Shown piece after piece: positions 8,930 through 16,752 of a DNA stretch of 64,000 bases; within the stretch, counting starts at the first letter, position 1, and every line of letters begins with the position of its first letter. Position numbers and translations under genes: made by a program. The stretch is from Cellvibrio sp. PSBB006. Lineage in GTDB: Bacteria > Pseudomonadota > Gammaproteobacteria > Pseudomonadales > Cellvibrionaceae. The notes under the pieces were generated by a model. That model had not been told where the DNA came from and searched no databases. It saw only the letters and a program-made list of their open reading frames with translations. The DNA lies in the NCBI RefSeq assembly GCF_002162135.1, contig NZ_CP021382.1, positions 4,028,001-4,092,000 of the forward strand, written 5' to 3'.

Positions 8930-10483
8930 ATGCCAAGCCAACGAATTCAGCAGGTTGTTATAGTCGGTGGTGGTACGGCCGGCTGGATGACGGCGGCTGC
9001 GCTGGCGCGCTTCCTGCCATCAGCGATTTGTAAAATTACCTTGATTGAATCTGAGCAGATTGGCACCGTCGGTGTTGGTGAGGCGACTATTCCCCACATT
9101 CGCCACTTTAATCAATTGCTGGGTGTCGATGAAAATGAATTCATCCGGGCAACCCAGGCGACTTATAAGCTCGGTATTCAATTCAGTGGCTGGGGCTATC
9201 CCGGTACCTCATACATTCATCCCTTTGGGCTTTATGGTCACGATATCAGTGGAATAGATTTCCATCATTACTGGTTGCGCCTGCGGTCGTTGGGCGATGA
9301 GGCGCCCTTGGAGAATTATTCCATCGCGGCTGTTGCGGCACTCGCGAAAAAGTTTGCTTACCCTGATGCGAATCCGGATTCTCCGCGTTCGGATTTTGGT
9401 TATGCCTTTCATCTGGACGCTTCGCTCTATGCGCAGTTTTTGCGGTGCTACGCCGTGCAAAAAGGTGTGGTGCGTATTGAAGGAAAAATTGATCAGGTTC
9501 AGTTTTCATCGACAACAGGTTTTATCGAAACCGTGATGCTTGAAAGTGGAGAGCAGCTCGCGGGACAACTCTTTATTGATTGTTCCGGTTTCAGGGGCTT
9601 GCTGATAGAAGGCGCACTGAAAACCGGCTATGAAGATTGGCGGCACTGGCTTCCCTGTGATCGCGCCGTAGCCATGCCATGCGAGCGCACAGGTGATCCG
9701 CTACCTTATACGCGCGCGATTGCACAAAAAGTTGGCTGGCAATGGCGTATACCCTTGCAGCACCGTACCGGTAATGGCCACGTGTATTGCAGTGATCACC
9801 TCAGTGATGATGAAGCTGCGTATCAATTGCGCCATCAGATAGATGGTGAGGCAACCGGTGAGCCAAATTTTTTACGCTTTGTGACCGGCCGGCGCAAACG
9901 GAGCTGGAACAAAAATTGTGTTGCTATCGGTTTGGCCAGTGGGTTTCTGGAGCCGCTGGAGTCAACCAGTATTTATTTAATTCAGGTGGGCATTTTAAAA
10001 CTGCTGGAAAACTTTCCGGATGCGGACTTTGCAGACGTTGATCGCACCGAATTTAATCGCCATATTGATCTTGAGTATCGTCGTGTGCGAGATTTTCTGA
10101 TCTTGCATTACAAAGCCAATGCGCGCATGGGCGAGCCTTTCTGGGATGCCTGCCGCACTATGGCTATTCCTGAAGAATTGGAACGGAAGATCAATTTATT
10201 TCGCGAATCTGCCCATATTGAACATTACCAACAGGGACTATTTATGACGCCCAGTTGGCTCGCAGTTTATATCGGACAGGGTGTCATTCCGGACGCTTAT
10301 GATGCGCGCGTTGCGCGCCACACCAGGGAAACCATCGCCGCGTATTTGGAGAAACTGCATCAAGGTATCCGTGTGGATGTTGATGCTATGCCCAGCCATA
10401 ACACCGCGATTCAACATGCAATAAACGCTATTAGCGCACGCTACCCGGAGGCCAGCATGAGTCTCTATGGTTTACAACGATGA
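8930..10483 (+). CDS. Flavin-dependent halogenase, intact (H3, second triad)
   Basis: A full-length 517-residue halogenase with all family landmarks: GGGTAGW (13-19), GVGEATIP (48-55), Lys80 in [22 protein letters not shown], and [11 protein letters not shown] holding the catalytic Glu. GGGGAAG lies just upstream of the ATG. The stop overlaps the start of the next gene in an ATGA arrangement, so H3 and P2 are translationally coupled. Sequence and gene order mirror H1 of the first triad. Substrate unknown. Confidence 0.93.
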   Translation: MPSQRIQQVVIVGGGTAGWMTAAALARFLPSAICKITLIESEQIGTVGVGEATIPHIRHFNQLLGVDENEFIRATQATYKLGIQFSGWGYPGTSYIHPFGLYGHDISGIDFHHYWLRLRSLGDEAPLENYSIAAVAALAKKFAYPDANPDSPRSDFGYAFHLDASLYAQFLRCYAVQKGVVRIEGKIDQVQFSSTTGFIETVMLESGEQLAGQLFIDCSGFRGLLIEGALKTGYEDWRHWLPCDRAVAMPCERTGDPLPYTRAIAQKVGWQWRIPLQHRTGNGHVYCSDHLSDDEAAYQLRHQIDGEATGEPNFLRFVTGRRKRSWNKNCVAIGLASGFLEPLESTSIYLIQVGILKLLENFPDADFADVDRTEFNRHIDLEYRRVRDFLILHYKANARMGEPFWDACRTMAIPEELERKINLFRESAHIEHYQQGLFMTPSWLAVYIGQGVIPDAYDARVARHTRETIAAYLEKLHQGIRVDVDAMPSHNTAIQHAINAISARYPEASMSLYGLQR

Positions 10484-11979
10484 ATAGTGAAGCGATACAA
10501 AATATCGTCATTGTCGGTGGCGGCGTTGTGGGGTGGACGGCAGCGGCAATACTGGCCAGAGCATTAAAGTCCGAGCCTATCAAAATAACACTGCTTGATC
10601 TTCCCGGCTTGCCAGCAGATGACATGGCAGAATCAAGCTTGCCGGGGATACGTCCGCTGCATCAGATGTTGGGGTTTGATGAGCGTCAGTTGATGAGCAT
10701 CACCGGCGCGACCTTTAAACTGGGCACAGAATATCAGGGCAATAACGCTCGGTCATTTATTCACCCCTTGGGGAGACTGGCAACAACGACTGCCGCATTT
10801 GATCAGCAGGTAATCAGGTTGCACCATGCGGGCGAACATATTTCTTACGACGATTTTTTTCTGGCGGCTGTTGCGGCACGACATGGAAAATTTGCATTTC
10901 CTGAACAGAATAAAAAAAATATCCTGTCGACCTTATCCTGCGGTCTTCATCTCAATGTCGATGCGTATAAAAAATACCTGCGTGATTATGCACATTATTT
11001 GCAGGTAACGTCTCTTCAAGCTCGTGTTCAAGGTGTGGAGCTTTGTCCTGATTCGGGTTTCATTAATGCGGTTGTGTTCGATGATAACACTAGCCTAAGC
11101 GGTGATTTATTTATCGATTGCTCCGGTGAAATGTCGGTGCTGATCGGCGATCCGGCGCTGGCGGTTGATTACTGCTCCTGGGCGGCTGATTTGCCTGTAG
11201 ATCGTGTTATGAATTTCTCAATTCCCTATGGGCCAGAGGAATCCACATTGCGGCCGCTGACAAGCATTCAGGCAATGCCTTGGGGTTGGCAACGAACTAT
11301 TCCGCTACAGCAACATCGCGTCCAGCAATATATCTACCATTCCGACTTGTTGGGTGACGAAACGTTACTCGCAGAGCTCCAACGTCTGGGCCTTTCGGCG
11401 AATGCAACCCATACCTCCAAACATATCAGGCCGGGTCACCGCACCGTATGGTGGAAAGCTAATTGTGTTGCTATCGGTACGGCGGCAGGTAACATTACCT
11501 CGTTGGCCATCTCGGAGTTGCAGTGGGCACAATCTGCTTTGGTTCGTTTGCTGGATTATTTTCCGCATAAAGCATGCAAGCCCTGTAATACAGCAGAATA
11601 TAATCGCTTAAGTCTGGGTGAGTTTGAGCGTTTGCGGGATTTTCATATTGCCCATCAATTATTGCTGCACACGGATTCAGCCTTTGGTCGCCTGTGTCAG
11701 GAAAAATCGCCGCCCATAACTTTACAGCATCGTCTGGATTTGTTTCGCCACCGTGGCAGAATAGGTGCGTATGAATACGATGTCATATCAGATCAACTTT
11801 GGGCCGCATTTTTTCTGGGATTAAATTGCTGGCCGGAACGCTATGACATCATGACCGATGCCCTGGCAGAAAAAGAATTATTGCAACAACATCAGCATAT
11901 CAGGCAGGCGGTGCAAAAAACCGTTGACGCCATGCCCAATCATCACGAAGTACTTGCACGCTATTGCCCTGCTCGTTAG
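10480..11979 (+). CDS. Degenerate flavin halogenase paralogue, probable pseudoenzyme (P2)
   Basis: A 499-residue halogenase-fold protein. The FAD motif survives as GGGVVGW and Lys80 is kept (TFKLGTEY). However, GVGEATIP has become [14 protein letters not shown] has become WQRTIP so the second Trp is lost, and the FLEPLEST stretch has become NITSLAIS, placing Ala343 at the catalytic Glu position. It may bind flavin but is unlikely to halogenate. Its start overlaps the H3 stop (ATGA), and no good independent ribosome-binding site is seen, so it should be made in step with H3. It occupies the same middle position as P1 but has lost a different set of residues. A structural partner role for H3/H4 is inference. 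Confidence 0.87.
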   Translation: MNSEAIQNIVIVGGGVVGWTAAAILARALKSEPIKITLLDLPGLPADDMAESSLPGIRPLHQMLGFDERQLMSITGATFKLGTEYQGNNARSFIHPLGRLATTTAAFDQQVIRLHHAGEHISYDDFFLAAVAARHGKFAFPEQNKKNILSTLSCGLHLNVDAYKKYLRDYAHYLQVTSLQARVQGVELCPDSGFINAVVFDDNTSLSGDLFIDCSGEMSVLIGDPALAVDYCSWAADLPVDRVMNFSIPYGPEESTLRPLTSIQAMPWGWQRTIPLQQHRVQQYIYHSDLLGDETLLAELQRLGLSANATHTSKHIRPGHRTVWWKANCVAIGTAAGNITSLAISELQWAQSALVRLLDYFPHKACKPCNTAEYNRLSLGEFERLRDFHIAHQLLLHTDSAFGRLCQEKSPPITLQHRLDLFRHRGRIGAYEYDVISDQLWAAFFLGLNCWPERYDIMTDALAEKELLQQHQHIRQAVQKTVDAMPNHHEVLARYCPAR

Positions 11980-11993
11980 AACTGGAGATATCT

Positions 11994-13511
11994 ATGTCGG
12001 ATAATCGTATTGAACACATTGTCATTGTTGGTGGTGGTACCGCCGGGTGGATGACGGCGGCTGCCATGGCCAAAGTGCTCAAGAACCAATACTGCAACAT
12101 TCACGTGATTGAATCAGAAGACATCGGTACGGTCGGTGTTGGTGAGGCAACGATTCCCCAAATCCAGTTATACAATCGTTTGTTGGGTTTGGATGAAGAT
12201 GATTTTGTTCGCCGCACACAGGGCACATTTAAATTGGGTATTCAGTTTGTTAACTGGAGTCACATCGGCAGCTCATACATTCATGCCTTCGGCGATGTCG
12301 GTAAGGACATGGATGCAATCCAGTTTTACCATTATTGGTTGAAGTTATACCAGGCAGGTGAGGTGCCGGATATTGGCGAGTACACGCTCACCGCTATCGC
12401 GGCGCGCAAAGGAAAATTCATGCGCTCCATTGACGCAGGCAATTCACCTTTGTCCAATATTGCCTATGCATTCCATTTTGATGCCGGGCTCTACGCGCGT
12501 TATTTGCGCGAATATTCTGAGCAGTTAGGTGTTGTGCGCACAGAGGGCAAGATTACGCACGCTAACCTCAATCATGACAACGGGTTTATTGAATCCGTTG
12601 CGCTGGAAAACGGTGCGGTGATCAAAGGTGACTTATTTATTGATTGCTCAGGTTTTCGCGGTTTGCTGATTGAGCAGGCGTTAAAAACCGGCTACGAAGA
12701 CTGGACCGATTGGTTACCCTGTGATCGCGCCTGGGCGGTACCTTGCGAGAGCGCGGGCGATCCAACACCTTATACGCGCTCCACCGCGCACGCGGCTGGT
12801 TGGCAGTGGCGTATCCCGTTGCAGCATCGCATTGGCAACGGTCATGTCTATAGCAGTCGCTACATGAGTGACGATGAGGCAGTTAATATTCTGCTCAATA
12901 ATCTCGACGGTGCCCCCTTGGCCGAACCGCGTTTGTTAACATTTACCACAGGCAAGCGCCATAAATTCTGGAATAAAAATTGTGTGGCTATCGGCTTGGC
13001 CAGCGGTTTTATGGAGCCGCTCGAATCCACCAGTATTCACCTGGTGCAATCCAGTATTGCGCGGTTGATGAGTTTATTTCCGAATAAACATTTTGATCAG
13101 GAAGATATTGATGAATTCAATCGCCAGGCGCACTTTGAGTATGATCGTATCCGCGACTTCCTGATTCTGCACTATCACGCAACCACTCGCGATGACTCAC
13201 CCTTCTGGAATTATTGTCGCACCATGAGTATCCCGGAAGAGCTGCAACAAAAGATCAACCAGTTTAAAAAGAACGGTCGCATCTATCGCAACAGTGTGGA
13301 GATGTTCAATGACCTGAGTTGGCTGGAGGTGATGCATGGTCAGGGAATTCAGCCGCGCGCTTATCACCCGATTGTTGATGTCATGCCCAAAGATGAGTTG
13401 ATGAAGCGTATGGCTGGAATTAAATCGGTGATTGATCGCTCAGTTGAGGTCATGCCGTCTCATGCGGAGTTTATTGCAGAGCACTGTAAAGCTGAAAAAT
13501 TAATGATGTGA
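11994..13511 (+). CDS. Flavin-dependent halogenase, intact (H4)
   Basis: A 505-residue protein with complete motifs: GGGTAGW (13-19), GVGEATIP (48-55), Lys80 in [22 protein letters not shown] and [11 protein letters not shown]. The open frame extends to 11964 inside P2. I prefer ATG 11994 because GGAG lies six bases upstream and the N-terminus then matches its relatives. It is the last gene of the second triad, 14 bases after P2. It is convergent with the minus-strand xylan genes across a hairpin. Substrate unknown. Confidence 0.93.
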   Translation: MSDNRIEHIVIVGGGTAGWMTAAAMAKVLKNQYCNIHVIESEDIGTVGVGEATIPQIQLYNRLLGLDEDDFVRRTQGTFKLGIQFVNWSHIGSSYIHAFGDVGKDMDAIQFYHYWLKLYQAGEVPDIGEYTLTAIAARKGKFMRSIDAGNSPLSNIAYAFHFDAGLYARYLREYSEQLGVVRTEGKITHANLNHDNGFIESVALENGAVIKGDLFIDCSGFRGLLIEQALKTGYEDWTDWLPCDRAWAVPCESAGDPTPYTRSTAHAAGWQWRIPLQHRIGNGHVYSSRYMSDDEAVNILLNNLDGAPLAEPRLLTFTTGKRHKFWNKNCVAIGLASGFMEPLESTSIHLVQSSIARLMSLFPNKHFDQEDIDEFNRQAHFEYDRIRDFLILHYHATTRDDSPFWNYCRTMSIPEELQQKINQFKKNGRIYRNSVEMFNDLSWLEVMHGQGIQPRAYHPIVDVMPKDELMKRMAGIKSVIDRSVEVMPSHAEFIAEHCKAEKLMM

Positions 13512-13517
13512 TGTGCG

Positions 13518-13548
13518 GGCATCCGGGCTTTAAATATACCCGGATGCC
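13518..13548. terminator. Hairpin between convergent genes
   Basis: Perfect 10-bp arms GGCATCCGGG (13518-13527) and CCCGGATGCC (13539-13548) lie between the convergent stops of H4 (13511) and the ExoP-like gene (13562). The T-tract after it on the plus strand is weak (TTCTATTGTTT), so termination strength is uncertain. Confidence 0.6.
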
Positions 13549-13561
13549 GCAGTTCTATTGT

Positions 13562-14209
13562 TTATTCAACGCAGCCTTTTTCACCTTCGGCCAAGCGCTC
13601 CAGGCGTACATTCGTAATACTCAGGGTCAATTTTCCTTCGGTACCGATGGTTAAAGGCCCGGATATTTTGCTGAGGTCAAAGCCATCATCACTCTTGAAG
13701 CAGTTCAGTGGCACCGGCAGACTGAACCATTCACCCGCAGGAAATTCAGTCAGCAGCTTGCGTATCTGCACCTCCCCACGACAGGGCCAGGTGCAGCTCA
13801 TACTCAAGGTGACGCCTTTGGTGGGGCGCTTATCCACGCGGATATCCATGGCCAGGGCTGCTGCGTCTTTAAAATTAGCGATATCAATCGCGGGACCAAC
13901 AATGCTCAATGTGGCGGTATCTTTTTTACCATTCCAGCTTGCCTGTAGCGCATCGCCTTTGCCTTTAAAGTCTGTCGGCTTGATCGATAACTTACCGCTT
14001 TTCGATTGCCCGGTACGATCCTGAACCGCCAGGGCCCAATCGCTGGGGTCGCCCAGCATTAATCCCCAGGGCGCAACGAGTTGACCTTGATTGAGATAGA
14101 AAAATGTCGGGTTCTCGGTTTGCGCTGATGCGGGAGCAATAAACAAACCACACATCAACAAGCTGATAAGGTGCAGGGTTTGGCTGAAGCGAAGGGTGGT
14201 GTGAAACAT
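13562..14209 (-). CDS. Secreted stand-alone ExoP-type galactose-binding-like domain protein
   Basis: A ~215-residue exported protein (signal peptide ending near APASAQ). The mature part reads like the C-terminal galactose-binding-like domain of GH3 exo-glucanases of the ExoP type: LVAPWGLMLGD, VDKRPTKGVTLSM, CTWPCRG, and an ending of the form GKLTLSITNVRL. Here the domain stands alone with no catalytic module. The open frame begins with TTG at 14224; I prefer ATG 14209, with GAGG nine bases upstream. It is the last gene of the minus-strand xylan cluster. A role as a secreted carbohydrate-binding accessory is inference. Two Cys pairs suggest disulphides and a periplasmic or extracellular location. 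Confidence 0.75.
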   Translation of the reverse strand: MFHTTLRFSQTLHLISLLMCGLFIAPASAQTENPTFFYLNQGQLVAPWGLMLGDPSDWALAVQDRTGQSKSGKLSIKPTDFKGKGDALQASWNGKKDTATLSIVGPAIDIANFKDAAALAMDIRVDKRPTKGVTLSMSCTWPCRGEVQIRKLLTEFPAGEWFSLPVPLNCFKSDDGFDLSKISGPLTIGTEGKLTLSITNVRLERLAEGEKGCVE

Positions 14210-14294
14210 GGGTGGCATCCTCAATAATTATTGTTTGATAGATAAGGAGTAACGCGCCACCATGGTTGCAAAGGGCATAGGAAAAGTCAAACAA

Positions 14295-14320
14295 CCGCAG
14301 GATTGATATAAACCCTGCGG
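14295..14320 (-). terminator. Hairpin between GH43 and ExoP-like genes
   Basis: A 7-bp stem (CCGCAGG 14295-14301, CCTGCGG 14314-14320) lies just after the GH43 stop. On the minus strand it is followed by a T-rich but imperfect tract. It may attenuate read-through to the ExoP-like gene. Confidence 0.4.
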
Positions 14321-14339
14321 GTCGGTCGGTTAATGAGGA

Positions 14340-15470
14340 TTATTTTTTAAATGCACTGAGTGTTTGGATACTGCCATCAGCATGATGTGTCAGCTCGGTT
14401 ACTTTGACATTGCGCAAATGGGTTTTGCCACCGGACAACTGGCTGTCGTGATAGAACAAATACCATTTGCCATTAAATTCCACGATAGAGTGGTGGTTGG
14501 TCCAGCCCAACACTGGCTCAAGGATTATCCCTTGATAAGTAAAGGGTCCGTAAGGGCTATCACCGACGGCATAAGCAATGTTATGCGTGTCGCCAGTTGA
14601 GTAGGAAAAATAATACCGGCCATTGTATTTGTGCACCCAGGCTGCCTCAAAAAAGCGTCGCTCGGTATCGCTGGCCAACAATGGCTGGCCTTGTTGATCC
14701 AGAAGTTGAACATCTTTTAAATCTTCAGCCAGGTTGAGCATGCTCTCATCCAGGCGTGCGATTTTAGGCATTAACGCTGGCTGGTCATCTGCGGGATATT
14801 GATCGCTGGTCTGATAGCTGCCGCTGCTCCAGCGTTGTAATTGTCCGCCCCAAATGCCGCCTACATATAAATAATAGCTGCCATCGGTATCTTTAAATAC
14901 GGCGGGGTCGATGCTGTAGCTGCCTTTGATCGGTGTCGGTTCGGCGGTAAACGGGCCGCTGGGAGAATCGCTCGCGGCTACACCGATACGAAAGATGCCC
15001 TGCTGATCTTTAGCAGGAAAATATAAATAATACTTGCCCGCTTTTTCAGCGGTATCGGGTGCCCAGAGTTGCCTGCTCGCCCAGGGTACATCCTCAAGCG
15101 CCAGGGCCACACCATGATCCGTCACCTCGCCGCCCACAGCATCCATGGAGAGCACATGGTAATCCTTCATGTCGAATCTATCGCCTTCGCCACTGGTGGC
15201 GATATCCGTTTTAATATCGTGCGACGGATAAATGTAAAGGCGACCGTTAAAGACATGCGCTGAGGGATCGGCAGTAAAGATATGGTCGACTAAGGGTTGC
15301 GATGCAAACTGTGGCTCATGCCTGGGCTGAGATTTTTCCTGCACAACCGTCGTCACGGCATTTTCAGTCGTTGTGCTAACGGGAGTATGAGTGTCCGCGG
15401 TTTTTTCCTGGCAGGCAAAAAGGACGCTGGTCAGGAAAACAACGCTACCAAGCTGAAATGTTCTAGACAT
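14340..15470 (-). CDS. GH43 family lipoprotein (beta-xylosidase / alpha-L-arabinofuranosidase type)
   Basis: A 376-residue lipoprotein with lipobox LFAC (lipidated Cys20). The five-bladed GH43 residues are visible: base Asp68 (TADPSAH), pKa-modulating Asp188 (SIDPAVF) and acid Glu275 (FFEAAWVHKYNGRYYFSYS). The start at 15470 gives a compact lipoprotein signal; the longer frame to 15527 would overlap the gene upstream and spoil the signal. The mannonate dehydratase ends 34 bases upstream, so the two are probably co-transcribed. In this context it should trim xylose or arabinose from xylo-oligosaccharides at the cell envelope. The exact specificity cannot be read from sequence. Confidence 0.88.
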   Translation of the reverse strand: MSRTFQLGSVVFLTSVLFACQEKTADTHTPVSTTTENAVTTVVQEKSQPRHEPQFASQPLVDHIFTADPSAHVFNGRLYIYPSHDIKTDIATSGEGDRFDMKDYHVLSMDAVGGEVTDHGVALALEDVPWASRQLWAPDTAEKAGKYYLYFPAKDQQGIFRIGVAASDSPSGPFTAEPTPIKGSYSIDPAVFKDTDGSYYLYVGGIWGGQLQRWSSGSYQTSDQYPADDQPALMPKIARLDESMLNLAEDLKDVQLLDQQGQPLLASDTERRFFEAAWVHKYNGRYYFSYSTGDTHNIAYAVGDSPYGPFTYQGIILEPVLGWTNHHSIVEFNGKWYLFYHDSQLSGGKTHLRNVKVTELTHHADGSIQTLSAFKK

Positions 15471-15504
15471 GCATGCAACCCCCAAAAATACTATTAAAGC
15501 AGAA

Positions 15505-16713
15505 TTACCAATGCCACAAGGTGCCATCTTCCAGGCGATTCACTGGCAGGCAGGCGCGCTTATAAGGATACTGTGCCGCCAGTTTTTCATCGATATCCAC
15601 ACCGTGCCCCGGCGCTTCACCGGGCGTGAAGTAACCATCATCGAAACGGTAGGCATGAGGAAAGACTTCATCCATTTGTTCGCTGTGCGCCATGTGTTCC
15701 TGAATACCGAAGTTAGGCACCCAGTAATCAAAATGTAGCGCGGCGCCCATACAGATCGGTGATAAATCCGTCGCGCCATGGCATCCGGTACGCACATTAA
15801 ACAGCGCGGCGAAGTCGGCGATACGGCGCAGGTGGGTGATGCCGCCAGCGTGAACAATCGTGGAACGAATATAATCGATTAACTGGTTCTGAATAAGCTC
15901 GCGACAATCGTGAATGCTGTTAAATACTTCACCAACCGCCAAAGGTGTTGTGGTGTGTTGACGAATGAGTTTAAACGCATCCTGATTTTCAGCGGCAACC
16001 GCATCTTCCATCCAGAATAAATGGTAAGGCTCCAGTTCTTTGCCAAGGCGCGCTGCTTCAATAGGTGTCAGGCGGTGATGCACATCGTGTAACAAATGCA
16101 AATCCGGTCCGAACGCCTTGCGCACTTCGGCAAATAATTCCGGAATAAAGTTCAGGTACTTTTCTGTCGACCAGGTTTCCACGGAAGGCAGATCACTATC
16201 GGCAGGTTCGTAATTTTTATTGTCTTTTGCTACACCGTAAGTCTTTTCAATACCGGGAATACCACACTGCACGCGAATCGCTTTGTAGCCCTTGGCTTTG
16301 GCTTTGGCCACGGCTTCCAGTGTGGATTCCAGGTCTCTGCCATTGGCATGGGTGTAAGTCATAATGCGCTCGCGGCTGCGGCCGCCGAGCAGCTGGTAAA
16401 GCGGCATATTGGCTGCTTTGGCTTTGATATCCCACAGTGCGGTATCAACAGCGGCCAGCGCCGTCATACCCACAGGGCCGCGCCGCCAGTACGCACCGCG
16501 ATAAAAAAATTGCCAGATATCTTCAATCTGGTGCGGGTCGCGGCCAATCAATGCCGGAATTAAATAATCTTCCAGATAGGATACGACGGCTTTTTCACGG
16601 CCATTCAAGGTGCCGTCACCTACGCCGTAAATTCCCTTATCGGTTGTAATCTTCAACGTGACAAAATTTCTGCCGGGTGAGGTAACAATGACTTTGGCTG
16701 CAACAATCTTCAT
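15505..16713 (-). CDS. D-mannonate dehydratase, RspA/ManD type (enolase superfamily)
   Basis: A 402-residue enolase-superfamily protein. N-terminal capping domain and barrel carry the metal ligands and catalytic residues in LLHDVHH, FWMEDAV and AVGEVFN, plus [19 protein letters not shown], all typical of ManD/RspA. ManD dehydrates D-mannonate to 2-keto-3-deoxygluconate, the last hexuronate-specific step after glucuronate isomerisation and reduction. It sits directly between the GH115 alpha-glucuronidase and the GH43 gene. This placement fits catabolism of glucuronic acid released from xylan. Some RspA-like members have low activity, so an authentic mannonate dehydratase is likely but not certain. 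Confidence 0.88.
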   Translation of the reverse strand: MKIVAAKVIVTSPGRNFVTLKITTDKGIYGVGDGTLNGREKAVVSYLEDYLIPALIGRDPHQIEDIWQFFYRGAYWRRGPVGMTALAAVDTALWDIKAKAANMPLYQLLGGRSRERIMTYTHANGRDLESTLEAVAKAKAKGYKAIRVQCGIPGIEKTYGVAKDNKNYEPADSDLPSVETWSTEKYLNFIPELFAEVRKAFGPDLHLLHDVHHRLTPIEAARLGKELEPYHLFWMEDAVAAENQDAFKLIRQHTTTPLAVGEVFNSIHDCRELIQNQLIDYIRSTIVHAGGITHLRRIADFAALFNVRTGCHGATDLSPICMGAALHFDYWVPNFGIQEHMAHSEQMDEVFPHAYRFDDGYFTPGEAPGHGVDIDEKLAAQYPYKRACLPVNRLEDGTLWHW

Positions 16714-16752
16714 TCATTCATGCTCTTCAATGTGATGATACTGCCTGCTCTA

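Noticed and set aside
1..13511. Naming the intact halogenases tryptophan 5-, 6- or 7-halogenase
   Set aside because: Catalytic motifs support the family but nothing visible fixes the substrate or position, and TonB-linked members are not shown to use free tryptophan.
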